Source: VMCP01 sp964408945 (lineage in GTDB: Bacteria; Bacteroidota; Bacteroidia; NS11-12g; UBA955). From it: DNA of 33,927 nucleotides. The notes under the pieces were generated by a model. It had not been told where the DNA came from and did not search any database. It saw only the letters and a list, made by a program, of their open reading frames with translations. Location: the NCBI GenBank assembly GCA_964408945.1, contig CAYPBJ010000024.1, forward strand, positions 1 through 33,927, written 5' to 3'. A program made the translations under genes and the position numbers. Positions 1-8,440 of the stretch are shown piece after piece; positions within the stretch are counted from its first letter, which is position 1; each line of letters begins with the position of its first letter.

Positions 1-1157
1 CCGTCGTTGAGTGAAAACACAATGGTGGGTTTGTAATATTGCTCAACCATTCGGCTAGCAACGATTCCAATGACGCCCTTGTGCCATTCATCACCCTTTA
101 TAACCACGCTTCTTCGGTTGGCCATGTCAGGATGCGAATTGATCAATTCAATGGCTGTTTTTGTAATGTCTGTATCTAATTCCTTACGTTCATCGTTGCG
201 GTCATTTAACACGCGCGATAATTGCATGGCTTTGGTGTATTCTGTTTCGATGAGGACTCTAACCGCTGCTTTGGCATCGGAAATTCGTCCTGCGGCATTG
301 ATTTTGGGGCCAATTCCAAAAACGATGTCTTGAATGCTATAAGATTGTTTTTTAGGGCCGCCATCCATGAGCGCTTGAAGTCCTAAAGACGGATTTTCAT
401 TGAGCTTTTTAAGTCCGTAATAGGCCAAAATGCGATTTTCGCCGCGCATGTCAACCATATCGGCAGCAATACTTACGGCAACTAGATCTATGTATTCTAA
501 GGCTTTCTCATCTGAAAATCCTTCACGTTTAGAATATCCTTGAAGTAGTTTAAATCCTATTCCTGCACCAGAAAGTTCTTTGTAGGGGTAGTCGCAATCT
601 TTTCTTTTGGGATTCAGAATTGCAGCGGCATTGGGAAGTTCAGCACCAGGAAGGTGGTGGTCGCAGATGATGAAATCAATACCTATGGATTTGGCATAAT
701 CAACCAATTCATTCGAGCGTATTCCGCAATCCAGAGCAATGATTAGGGTTACACCATTTTCTTTAGCATGGTCGATACCCATTTTGGAAATTCCGTAACC
801 TTCTTTGTAACGATCAGGTATGTAATACTCAATATTTTGGTTGAGTGTTTTAAAATAAGAATAAACCAAACTTACGGCTGTAGTACCGTCAACATCATAA
901 TCGCCATAAACCATCAAAGATTCTTGAGCCTTAATGGCGTCTTTAATTCGTCTATACGCCAATTCCATATCCTTCATCAAATAAGGATCATGCAATTCGC
1001 TCAGGGCTGGTCGGAAGAAGTTCTTTGCCTTGTCATAGGTGTCAATTTCGCGTTGCACCAATATCGTTGCCATGGGCTCAGAAACGTTCAATTCCTTGGA
1101 AAGCCGAGCTACAATTTCTTGATTTGGAAGTGATTTTGCAGTCCACCGAATTTCCAT
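1..1157 (-). CDS. recJ: Single-stranded-DNA-specific exonuclease RecJ (C-terminus cut off by window edge)
   Basis: RecJ is the 5'-3' single-strand DNA exonuclease of recombinational and mismatch repair. The frame is open from the ATG at 1157 to the window edge, giving about 385 codons of a protein usually near 570 residues. The DHH phosphoesterase signature is complete: DYDVDGTTA near residues 86-94, DCG near 143-145 and DHH at 166-168. A later glycine-rich block (WHKGVIGIVASR, near residue 360) belongs to the DHHA1 domain. Only the C-terminal OB-fold region is missing. The first residues (MEIRWTAKSLPNQE) match the usual RecJ N-terminus, which supports this start. It is divergent from the type IX cargo gene at 1214, with 56 bases between. 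A near-match to the -7 box (GATTTTTG) lies 7 bases before its ATG. Seen: motifs. Known: family function. Confidence 0.96.
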   Translation of the reverse strand, partial: MEIRWTAKSLPNQEIVARLSKELNVSEPMATILVQREIDTYDKAKNFFRPALSELHDPYLMKDMELAYRRIKDAIKAQESLMVYGDYDVDGTTAVSLVYSYFKTLNQNIEYYIPDRYKEGYGISKMGIDHAKENGVTLIIALDCGIRSNELVDYAKSIGIDFIICDHHLPGAELPNAAAILNPKRKDCDYPYKELSGAGIGFKLLQGYSKREGFSDEKALEYIDLVAVSIAADMVDMRGENRILAYYGLKKLNENPSLGLQALMDGGPKKQSYSIQDIVFGIGPKINAAGRISDAKAAVRVLIETEYTKAMQLSRVLNDRNDERKELDTDITKTAIELINSHPDMANRRSVVIKGDEWHKGVIGIVASRMVEQYYKPTIVFSLND

Positions 1158-1198
1158 AGAACTGCAAAAATCGACATTTTTTTATGATGTTTTATAAC

Positions 1199-1206
1199 TA
1201 TCTTTG
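1199..1206 (+). promoter_or_regulatory. Bacteroidota -7 promoter box for the cargo/pnt run
   Basis: TATCTTTG is an exact match to TAnnTTTG and ends 7 bases before the ATG at 1214. No clear -33 TTG was seen at the right distance. It probably drives the type IX cargo gene and, by read-through, the transhydrogenase genes. Confidence 0.55.
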
Positions 1207-1213
1207 AATTAAT

Positions 1214-2296
1214 ATGAAAAAACACTCCATGCTTTGGCTGTTGTTGGGTTTGATTAGCGTCGCAAAAGGCCAAATTACAATATCAAAATCCTCCATGCCA
1301 GTAGCTGGAGATACCATTCGTTTTTCTACAGCTTTACCAACAGATTTGCCATCTGGATGGATGAAAAACGGAGCTAGTCAATCGTGGGATTTTTCTGCAA
1401 TCGAAGCTCAAACTTCAGAATTGAGAGAATATCAGAGTGCTTCTAAAACACCGTATGCGTTTTATTTTTTCGGACAAACGGGTTTGAAAACGGCTGACAC
1501 CATTGGTGGCGGACCAATAACCTTTACCAATGTATATTCATTTTACAGTGCTTCAAATACGGTTTTCAAAGCAGAAGGGTTAGGTTATTCATACAGTGGT
1601 ATCCCATTAGCAAGCATGTATGAAGACGAAGATGAAATCTATCAGTTTCCCCTTCAATACAACGATTCAGATGTAAGCACTTATAAGTTTACTTTTGCAA
1701 TTCCTGGGCAACAACTCTTTAGTTTTAAACAAGCAGGAAAAAGAACCAATGTGGTAGATGCGTGGGGCAGTATTAAAACCCCTTACAAAGAATATACAGA
1801 CGTGATTCGAGTAAAAACTTTTGTAGATGGCACAGATACGATAGAAACTCAGTTTTTTAAACAAGGATTTCCACGTAAACAGATCATCTATCAATGGTTG
1901 GCAACTTCTGAAAAAATTCCCGTGATGGAAGTTTCAGGGCAATTGAGTCCAACAAATCAGTTTGTTCCAAATCAAGTTAGATTTAGAGATAAATACAACG
2001 GTCTAAGCAGTGGGGGATTTAATCCGTTGGGAGTGGAAGAATTTACATCAAAAGCCATCGCGGTTCATCCTAATCCTTCATCTGATAAAATCACCGTCAG
2101 TTGTTTGGTGCCTACTTTGGTCCCTTTCGTTGCACCCGAAGAACTCCCCGTGTTTAATAGCGTTGGACAATCATTCATGTTGAAGAGATTGCCCATGACA
2201 GAGAATAATTACAACACTTATTCCATTGAACAATTGCCTTCAGGTATGTACTGGATGCAAATTTGGGGTGGCGCGTTGCGATTCGCAAAAGATTAA
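1214..2296 (+). CDS. Secreted protein with type IX secretion C-terminal sorting domain
   Basis: 360 residues. A signal peptide (MKKHSMLWLLLGLISVAKGQ, cleavage after about residue 20) is followed by an uncharacterised, mostly beta-rich body of about 260 residues. The last 75 or so residues look like a type A type IX sorting domain: HPNPSSDKITV starts near 284, with the typical closing LPSGMYWMQIWGG. The protein should therefore be exported by Sec, carried across the outer membrane by the type IX machinery, and anchored or released. I recognise no catalytic motif in the body, so the substrate or role is unknown. It ends 8 bases before pntAA, so the two may share a transcript, although a functional link is not obvious. 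Confidence 0.85.
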   Translation: MKKHSMLWLLLGLISVAKGQITISKSSMPVAGDTIRFSTALPTDLPSGWMKNGASQSWDFSAIEAQTSELREYQSASKTPYAFYFFGQTGLKTADTIGGGPITFTNVYSFYSASNTVFKAEGLGYSYSGIPLASMYEDEDEIYQFPLQYNDSDVSTYKFTFAIPGQQLFSFKQAGKRTNVVDAWGSIKTPYKEYTDVIRVKTFVDGTDTIETQFFKQGFPRKQIIYQWLATSEKIPVMEVSGQLSPTNQFVPNQVRFRDKYNGLSSGGFNPLGVEEFTSKAIAVHPNPSSDKITVSCLVPTLVPFVAPEELPVFNSVGQSFMLKRLPMTENNYNTYSIEQLPSGMYWMQIWGGALRFAKD

Positions 2297-2304
2297 TTTA
2301 CTTC

Positions 2305-3387
2305 ATGATAATATCAGTTTTTAAAGAAAGAAGAGATGCTGAAAACAGAGTGTCAATGACACCTACCGTTGCAGCAAATCTTCTGAAAATGGGTTTTGAG
2401 GTTTGGGTAGAAAATGGCGCTGGTGCGCTTGCCCATTTTTCCGATGAATCTTACATCTCAGCAGGTGCAAGTATTAAGCCCTTCAACGATTTAAAGTTGG
2501 CAGATGTGTACGTTCAAATCAACGTACCTACCACTGACATACTTAGCCAACTTCCAGATAATAAAATTTGGATTTCTAACGTGTACCACCGCTCCAATAC
2601 GGAACTACTGGAACAATTACAGGCCAAAAAATGGTCTGTTTTTTCGTTAGACGCAATTCCTAGAATCTCAAGAGCTCAGTCTATGGACGTGCTCTCGTCT
2701 CAGGCTAACTTGGCCGGATACAGGGCGGTAATAGAAGGCGCGTATCATCTAGATAAGATTTTTCCCTTGTTGATGACCGCCGCTGGAACTGTGACACCCG
2801 CTAAAGTGTTGATTTTTGGTGTGGGTGTTGCTGGATTGCAGGCTATTGCCACCGCTAAACGATTAGGAGCTGTAGTTGAAGCTACAGACGTCCGTCCGGA
2901 AACCAAAGAACAGGTTCAAAGCTTGGGCGGAAAATTCATAGAAGTTAAAGGAGTTGAAGTAGGAAGCGAAGGTGGATATGCAAAAGAAGCAACCGATGAA
3001 TACAGAAAGGCCCAACGAGAGGCGGTAAACAAATCATTGGCTCAAGCAGATTTAGTCATTACCACTGCATTGGTCCCCGGAAAAAAAGCCCCCATTTTAA
3101 TTGACGATGAGCAATTGTCGCTCATGAAAAACGGCAGCATCATTGTTGATATGGCAGCAGAACAAGGAGGAAATTGCGCTCAAACAAAGGCAAACGAAAT
3201 TTATGTTCATAATGGTGTAAAAATCATTGGTTCTGTAAATCTTCCATCGAGTTTGAGTTCCAATGCATCTGAGTTGTTTGCCCGAAACATTTGGGAACTT
3301 CTCAAACTTATTGGACCAAAAGGAACCATCGAATTTAACCTTGAAGATGAAATTGTTCAAGGATGTTTAATCTCTCACACGGCTTAG
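2305..3387 (+). CDS. pntAA: Proton-translocating NAD(P) transhydrogenase, alpha subunit part 1 (NAD(H)-binding dI)
   Basis: This is the soluble NAD(H)-binding domain of the transhydrogenase that couples hydride transfer between NADH and NADP+ to proton movement across the inner membrane. The protein has 360 residues and opens MIISVFKERRDAENRVSMTP, the typical PntA/alanine dehydrogenase start. The Rossmann motif GVGVAGLQAIATAKRLGA (near residue 172) is followed by ATDVRPETKEQVQSLGG, the classic dI sequence. I chose ATG 2305 over the longer frame from 2263, which would overlap the preceding gene and add 14 residues without family similarity. As in many bacteria with a split enzyme, the membrane part of alpha is the separate next gene, 4 bases downstream. 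Confidence 0.95.
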   Translation: MIISVFKERRDAENRVSMTPTVAANLLKMGFEVWVENGAGALAHFSDESYISAGASIKPFNDLKLADVYVQINVPTTDILSQLPDNKIWISNVYHRSNTELLEQLQAKKWSVFSLDAIPRISRAQSMDVLSSQANLAGYRAVIEGAYHLDKIFPLLMTAAGTVTPAKVLIFGVGVAGLQAIATAKRLGAVVEATDVRPETKEQVQSLGGKFIEVKGVEVGSEGGYAKEATDEYRKAQREAVNKSLAQADLVITTALVPGKKAPILIDDEQLSLMKNGSIIVDMAAEQGGNCAQTKANEIYVHNGVKIIGSVNLPSSLSSNASELFARNIWELLKLIGPKGTIEFNLEDEIVQGCLISHTA

Positions 3388-3391
3388 TTTT

Positions 3392-3706
3392 ATGAACATT
3401 ATTATTGAATTTATAGGACAAAATATTACCTATATCTACCTCATTATTTTGATGGTTTTTGTAGGTATAGAATTGATTTCTCACGTTCCATCTGTATTAC
3501 ATACCCCCTTAATGAGCGGTGCTAATGCCATTCACGGAGTAGTATTGATTGGGGCCATTATTGTACTTGGACATGCAGATTCTAACGATTATTTCTCATT
3601 GATTGTCGGATTTGTAGGGGTTCTTGTTGGAACACTTAACGTGATTGGTGGCTTTGTGGTGACTGATCGCATGTTGGAAATGTTTAAGAAAAAGCCCAAG
3701 AAATAA
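3392..3706 (+). CDS. pntAB: NAD(P) transhydrogenase, alpha subunit part 2 (membrane dII segment)
   Basis: A 104-residue membrane protein with three to four hydrophobic helices and a lysine-rich C-terminus (MFKKKPKK). The signature ISHVPSVLHTPLMSGANAIHG is the conserved first part of the proton-channel domain of the transhydrogenase alpha subunit. It sits between pntAA (4-base gap) and pntB (3-base gap), the standard three-gene arrangement. Together with PntB it forms the transmembrane proton path. Length and motif both fit the family, so the call is secure. Confidence 0.95.
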   Translation: MNIIIEFIGQNITYIYLIILMVFVGIELISHVPSVLHTPLMSGANAIHGVVLIGAIIVLGHADSNDYFSLIVGFVGVLVGTLNVIGGFVVTDRMLEMFKKKPKK

Positions 3707-3709
3707 ACC

Positions 3710-5107
3710 ATGAATCACTTACAAGAAATTGCATACCTGATCGGATCTGTTGGATTTGTAGTGGGTTTAAAAATGATGGGTAAGGCAGATTCTGCCCGAA
3801 AAGGAAACCTCGTTGCTGCCTTTGGTATGGCAGTTGCCGTGATTGGCACCCTATTCATTGGCGAAAATGGCTTTTATCTTATTCCCAATTTTGGACTCAT
3901 CATGGGGGCCATACTTTTGGGAACTGTAGTGGGAACTTTGATGGCAAAGCGTGTACAAATGACCGCTATGCCTGAAATGGTTTCCTTGTTTAACGGTATG
4001 GGAGGATTAGCCGCTGCGTTGATTTCTATCATTGAATGGCAACATGTTAATGCCGGTATCTCTTTGGGAATGTTTATTCCTATTATTGCCGGTTTGATCA
4101 TAGGTACCGTCTCTTTCGTGGGAAGTATTGTTGCCTGGGGTAAATTGAATGGTAAAATTGGTGATTTCCGCTTCGCGGGACAGCAATACATCAATGCGGT
4201 AATTCTGATCATTATTTTGGGTGCAGCTTGGGTGACTTATGGCGAAGCTCAGATTTCTGGTGGACATGGATCATTGACCTATTTCTACTTGACCATGATC
4301 GTTGCCGTTGTTTATGGATTGCTATTTGTTTTTCCTATTGGGGGGGCAGATATGCCGGTGGTAATTTCTTTGCTAAACTCATTTACGGGTGTTGCTGCCG
4401 CCTGCGGCGGATTCTTATACGATAACAATGTCATGTTGATGGGTGGAGTTTTGGTTGGATCGGCAGGAACCATTTTGACTGTGGTGATGTGTAAGGCAAT
4501 GAATCGTTCATTAACCAATGTTCTCATTGGAATGGCAGGTTCAAACTCAAGTTCATCAGGCGCTGCAGTTACAGGAAGTGTTCGAGAAGTGCAAGCTACT
4601 GACGTGGCTATCATGATGAAATACGCTCAAAAAGTAGTGATTGTTCCTGGTTACGGATTAGCAGTTGCTCAAGCCCAACACGTTTGTCACGAATTAGAAA
4701 ACATTCTTCTAGAGGAAGGGGTAGATGTGAAATACGCCATTCATCCAGTTGCAGGGCGTATGCCTGGCCACATGAACGTATTGCTAGCTGAAAGTAACGT
4801 TGAGTATGACAAACTGATTGAAATGGAAGAAATCAATCCTGAGTTTGCCACCACCGATGTTGTTTTGGTTGTGGGTGCCAATGACGTGGTAAATCCGGCT
4901 GCGAAAAATGACCCGACAAGTCCTATTTACGGCATGCCAATACTAGATGTAGACAATGCAAAGCAAATAGTGGTTCTAAAACGAAGCATGAAGTCAGGTT
5001 ACGCGGGCATCGAAAATGCGCTTTTCTTTGACCCTAAATGCGGAATGTTGTTTGGAGATGCCAAAGACAGTCTTCAAAAACTAGTTACCGAAGTTAAGGC
5101 ATTATAA
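3710..5107 (+). CDS. pntB: NAD(P) transhydrogenase, beta subunit (membrane dII plus NADP(H)-binding dIII)
   Basis: 465 residues, the normal length. The first 270 or so residues carry eight or nine membrane helices. The C-terminal 180 residues are the NADP(H)-binding domain, with VPGYGLAVAQAQHVCHEL, HPVAGRMPGHMNVLLAE and VVLVVGANDVVNPAA all visible. It completes the enzyme started by the two upstream genes and supplies NADPH at the expense of the proton gradient, as reductant for biosynthesis and thiol systems. It ends 12 bases before the end of the convergent DUF255 gene. I saw no terminator hairpin in the gap. Confidence 0.96.
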   Translation: MNHLQEIAYLIGSVGFVVGLKMMGKADSARKGNLVAAFGMAVAVIGTLFIGENGFYLIPNFGLIMGAILLGTVVGTLMAKRVQMTAMPEMVSLFNGMGGLAAALISIIEWQHVNAGISLGMFIPIIAGLIIGTVSFVGSIVAWGKLNGKIGDFRFAGQQYINAVILIIILGAAWVTYGEAQISGGHGSLTYFYLTMIVAVVYGLLFVFPIGGADMPVVISLLNSFTGVAAACGGFLYDNNVMLMGGVLVGSAGTILTVVMCKAMNRSLTNVLIGMAGSNSSSSGAAVTGSVREVQATDVAIMMKYAQKVVIVPGYGLAVAQAQHVCHELENILLEEGVDVKYAIHPVAGRMPGHMNVLLAESNVEYDKLIEMEEINPEFATTDVVLVVGANDVVNPAAKNDPTSPIYGMPILDVDNAKQIVVLKRSMKSGYAGIENALFFDPKCGMLFGDAKDSLQKLVTEVKAL

Positions 5108-5119
5108 ATCACTTGATCT

Positions 5120-7114
5120 TCAGTCTATACTGAAAAGTTCATCCAATAGTTCTTCAACTTGTTCCCAAGATTGAACGGGTTCAAAACAGCGGTCAACAGA
5201 GCAGATATAATATCCCTCTTGGCCGCTGTTTTCATTTGTAATACTCATCCAAGAAGGATAATGAGCAAGTTGGTCGTGGCTTGGTAACTTAAGGTCTCCT
5301 CTAACAATAATGTGAGCATCTCCATAAGTCAACATATTGTGTAGTCTTGCCCATCCGCTGTACCAACCCGGAAACTTTTCAATATGCTGAGCCATTGGCA
5401 TAATCAAAACATCAAAAATCTCTTTGTACTTTAATTTAGATGTATGAGTAAACAAGAAATACAAAACTTCGGCCATCATGGTGTTGCTACCGGGAATGAC
5501 ATCATCGGTAGAATCAGACTTTTTGATGATTAATTTTTCTGCATCTGACGATGTAAAATTGAAAATTCCCTGATCTTTTTGGTAGAACAATTCAATGGCG
5601 CGATCTGCCAATTCTTGGGCTAATTTTAACCAGTTATCATCAAGTGTGGCTTTGAAAAGTTCAATATATCCCAATGAAATAGAAGCATAATCTTCCAAAA
5701 ATCCTTCGGTATAAGTTTCACCCTGCGCGTGAATGCGATAAATTTTGTGGTCCTTAATAAGAGTAGATTTTATCCAATGTCCCAAATCAATGGCTTCCTC
5801 GATGTATTGTGTATTTAGGAATTTCCCCGCACGACAAAGACCCTTAAGCATCAATCCGTTCCAAGAAGCGATGATTTTGTAATCAAGTGAAGGTCTGTTT
5901 CTCGTGGCCTGCGCATTAAACAATTTCCCCAATACCGAAAACTTCAATGAATGATATTCTTCAGCCGAAATTTTTACATCTTCAAGCACTTGCAAGGGAG
6001 CCTTATTTACATGAATGATGTTCAACTCATGTTCCCAGTTCCCATCTTCCTTAATATTAGACCAATGACTTAGCCATTCAAATTCTTTTTCGTTGAGGGT
6101 CTCTTTTAATTCTTGGGACGTGAAAGTGTAATATCTTCCTTCAATTCCATCGGAGTCGGCATCCAATCCTGAGTAAAATCCGCCATTCTTATCTTTAAGT
6201 TCTCGGATGCAAAAATCGATGGTTTGTTCAGCTACTTGTTTGAAAATATCGGCTTGACTCCAAGCAAATGCCCGAGAATAAAGTCCAATCAGCTGTGCAT
6301 TGTCATAGAGCATTTTTTCAAAATGGGGAGCAAACCACTTTGCATCGGTGCTGTATCGGTAGAAGCCACCCCTTACGTGGTCGTAAATTCCGCCATTGGC
6401 CATTTTTAGCAAACTCAATTGGAGATAGTCTTTTGCTGTAGGGTCATTCGATGCCAAGAAATAATCGAAGGTATATTCAAATTGGATGGGCACGGGGAAT
6501 TTCGGTGCGCGTTTTTTTGCACCCTCTTCCCAATCTATATCTTCTGCATATTTTGCAAAAATCTCCGCTGCCATCATTTTGGAAATTTGCAAATCTCCCA
6601 ACACTTTGGGTTGAGCATTCATTTTATTCAATTCCTCCATGAACTTATCAGCATATTCCAAGAATTTTTCAGGATCACTTTGGTATTGAGTAGATAATTG
6701 CAAGACAATTTGTTGCCATTGCGGCTTTTGGAAATACGTGCCTGCATAAATGGGTCGCCCATCAGGAAGGCAGATGACATTCAATGGCCAACCACCTCTT
6801 CCCGTCATCAATTGGCAAGCATCCATGTAAACCATGTCAATATCTGGACGTTCTTCTCGGTCAACTTTGATATTGATCAAAGCCAAATTCATGATTTCGG
6901 CAGTTTGATGATCTTCAAAACTTTCCCTCTCCATGACATGGCACCAATGACAGGTGCTGTAACCAATGCTCACCAAAACCAACTTATTTTGACTCTTTGC
7001 AGATGACCATGATTGATCGCTCCAGGGTTGCCATTCCACCGGATTGTAGGCGTGTTGTTGTAAGTATGGACTTTTACAGGAAATAAGAGCGTTGGGCGGA
7101 TTATTGGAATTCAT
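5120..7114 (-). CDS. Thioredoxin-fold DUF255 protein (YyaL / SPATA20 family)
   Basis: 664 residues from ATG 7114, matching the usual length of the YyaL/spermatogenesis-associated protein 20 family. The N-terminus has a thioredoxin-like domain with the hallmark CHWC pair (residues 55 and 58) followed by HVMERESFED. The remainder is a long helical domain resembling an (alpha/alpha)6 barrel of the N-acylglucosamine-epimerase/glycosidase type, with FPVPIQFEY, GGFYSGLDADSDG and ASWNGLML typical of the family. The biochemical role of the family is not established. A thiol-redox role is inferred from CxxC. The frame extends to 7159, but the extra 15 residues lack family similarity and would overlap the divergent gene at 7137. 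Confidence 0.9.
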   Translation of the reverse strand: MNSNNPPNALISCKSPYLQQHAYNPVEWQPWSDQSWSSAKSQNKLVLVSIGYSTCHWCHVMERESFEDHQTAEIMNLALINIKVDREERPDIDMVYMDACQLMTGRGGWPLNVICLPDGRPIYAGTYFQKPQWQQIVLQLSTQYQSDPEKFLEYADKFMEELNKMNAQPKVLGDLQISKMMAAEIFAKYAEDIDWEEGAKKRAPKFPVPIQFEYTFDYFLASNDPTAKDYLQLSLLKMANGGIYDHVRGGFYRYSTDAKWFAPHFEKMLYDNAQLIGLYSRAFAWSQADIFKQVAEQTIDFCIRELKDKNGGFYSGLDADSDGIEGRYYTFTSQELKETLNEKEFEWLSHWSNIKEDGNWEHELNIIHVNKAPLQVLEDVKISAEEYHSLKFSVLGKLFNAQATRNRPSLDYKIIASWNGLMLKGLCRAGKFLNTQYIEEAIDLGHWIKSTLIKDHKIYRIHAQGETYTEGFLEDYASISLGYIELFKATLDDNWLKLAQELADRAIELFYQKDQGIFNFTSSDAEKLIIKKSDSTDDVIPGSNTMMAEVLYFLFTHTSKLKYKEIFDVLIMPMAQHIEKFPGWYSGWARLHNMLTYGDAHIIVRGDLKLPSHDQLAHYPSWMSITNENSGQEGYYICSVDRCFEPVQSWEQVEELLDELFSID

Positions 7115-7124
7115 GAGAATGTTG

Positions 7125-7132
7125 TAGTTTAG
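7125..7132 (+). promoter_or_regulatory. Possible -7 box (one mismatch) abutting the start at 7137
   Basis: TAGTTTAG matches TAnnTTTG except for one base and ends 4 bases before the ATG at 7137. If used, transcription would begin at or next to the start codon, giving a leaderless message. Confidence 0.3.
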
Positions 7133-7136
7133 CGGT

Positions 7137-7679
7137 ATGCCAAGGCGCATACAGTTCAAAGTTCGGAAGGTTTGGTGGATTTTAGTCGTTTTTCTAGCGT
7201 CTTTTGTTGGGACTTCATCGGCAAAATTTGCAAATACCCATGATTCAACGCATATTCCAAACCCTCAGGCTTTTCAATCGATTTCTCAAAGTATTGATAG
7301 TCTGATGCTTTGGTGCTTCGATAAAAAAGCACCACTCGGATTCGGACTTATGCCAGAATCTGATTTTTTAATCATGGTTCGCATGGTAGATACAATTACA
7401 CCCGATGTAATTGTGCATGGCCAGTACATGAATTATCGGTATCGTTTTCTCAATGGAATCAAAAAAATCCGCAAAAAAGCTTCCAAACAAGGTCTTTTTT
7501 ACAAACAGATGGAATTTAATTCCACACAGTACATTTCGTACCGAAATCAAGGAATTTTACCGGTATGGCGTGTTGAATTTAAATTGAAACGAAGAAAAAT
7601 TGCCTACAATTTTCGTTTTGAGTTGATAGAATGGAACGGCAATTGGTATGCTTCAGGTAGTCCGGAGTTTAGTTTGTAA
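7137..7679 (+). CDS. Hypothetical secreted protein of 180 residues
   Basis: I do not recognise this family. The N-terminus is basic (MPRRIQFKVRK) followed by a hydrophobic stretch ending TSSA, consistent with a signal peptide cleaved near residue 29. The mature part is basic and rich in Lys, Arg and aromatic residues, with one cysteine. It ends in alternating hydrophobic/polar segments (FRFELIEWNGNWYASGSPEF), suggesting beta strands of a small fold that packs around a Trp/Asn-rich edge. It lies alone between two minus-strand genes and ends 6 bases before the nuclease stop. The sequence shows no motif that would assign a function. Confidence 0.65.
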   Translation: MPRRIQFKVRKVWWILVVFLASFVGTSSAKFANTHDSTHIPNPQAFQSISQSIDSLMLWCFDKKAPLGFGLMPESDFLIMVRMVDTITPDVIVHGQYMNYRYRFLNGIKKIRKKASKQGLFYKQMEFNSTQYISYRNQGILPVWRVEFKLKRRKIAYNFRFELIEWNGNWYASGSPEFSL

Positions 7680-7685
7680 ACGGGT

Positions 7686-8438
7686 TTAAAAGTTTTTAAA
7701 TCCAATAACTCTTTCTATTTTCATTTCAATTTCATCGTCAAGAGCAGGGAAGAGGTCTCGCGATAGGATTGCTTCGAGATCATCAATGGGAACGGCAAAC
7801 GAAAGTAGGGGAGCCTTGCTTGATTGATTGGGAATGATAAAAGCGATTCCTCGGTCTATGCCCACAGTATCAACGATGGCTTTGAAAAAATAATCGGGAA
7901 TAGTAACGGCGTTTCTTACGCCAATGTGTCTCTTCAAAGTATCCCCCAAAAGTGGACCGGCGCAAATAAATAAATGTGAGCCAGATCGAGCCTTGTCGCG
8001 GACTTTTTCTTCAAGAACTTTCCAAATGCCGCGATTGAATCCGGGCAATTGCGGTGAAATATTGCTCATGTAGAAACTTTCCCTCATGGCGTCTTCGTCC
8101 CAAAGCATATCTGCCGCTGGTACAAGATGTCCACGATCATAACCTGATTTAGTATAGTCTGCGCTGAGGCAGGTGGGGGGCTTTACCATGGGGTCTTGAG
8201 TAAATCGGTTATTTCTTTCAGTAACTGATAATAAGCGTTTAGCAAAAAGTTCGTACGCCACCCAATTGGGTTGGTGGTGTTGATGATTGTAAGAGGTGGC
8301 GTAGCCGGTGTGTTGAATGATTTTTTCGTTCGGACCGCGCTGAGGGATTTCTAATCGGGATAATTTGGGTTTTGGTTGAGCAGCCGTGGTGAAAAGAAGC
8401 AGCGCAACAGAAACAATAATTATTCCCGTATGTTTCAT
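7686..8438 (-). CDS. Secreted DNA/RNA non-specific endonuclease (NUC1 family)
   Basis: 250 residues with an N-terminal signal peptide (MKHTGIIIVSVALLLFTTAA). The beta-beta-alpha metal nuclease core is clear. YDRGHLVPAADM contains the RGH motif with the general-base histidine. Downstream, MSNISPQLPGFNRGIW carries the Asn residues that hold the catalytic metal and the conserved NRGxW. The family cleaves DNA and RNA without sequence preference. With an export signal it probably works in the periplasm or outside the cell, in nutrient scavenging or biofilm DNA degradation (inference). No immunity protein is visible beside it. It follows pyrD by 2 bases, so the two are probably cotranscribed. Confidence 0.92.
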   Translation of the reverse strand: MKHTGIIIVSVALLLFTTAAQPKPKLSRLEIPQRGPNEKIIQHTGYATSYNHQHHQPNWVAYELFAKRLLSVTERNNRFTQDPMVKPPTCLSADYTKSGYDRGHLVPAADMLWDEDAMRESFYMSNISPQLPGFNRGIWKVLEEKVRDKARSGSHLFICAGPLLGDTLKRHIGVRNAVTIPDYFFKAIVDTVGIDRGIAFIIPNQSSKAPLLSFAVPIDDLEAILSRDLFPALDDEIEMKIERVIGFKNF

Positions 8439-8440
8439 GG

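Noticed and set aside
3874..4614. Overlapping open frames of about 86-112 codons on the minus strand
   Set aside because: They are antisense to pntB, whose family match is secure. They have no signal, no motif and no spacing that suggests genes.
7681..7702. Inverted repeat GGGTTTAAAA / TTTTAAATCC between two convergent genes
   Set aside because: The loop would be only two bases and the stem is nearly all A-T; it includes the nuclease stop codon, so I do not call it a terminator.
7686..8438. Secreted nuclease as a toxin of a contact-dependent or type VI system
   Set aside because: It is a stand-alone enzyme with an ordinary signal peptide, no delivery domain and no adjacent immunity gene; a scavenging nuclease is simpler.
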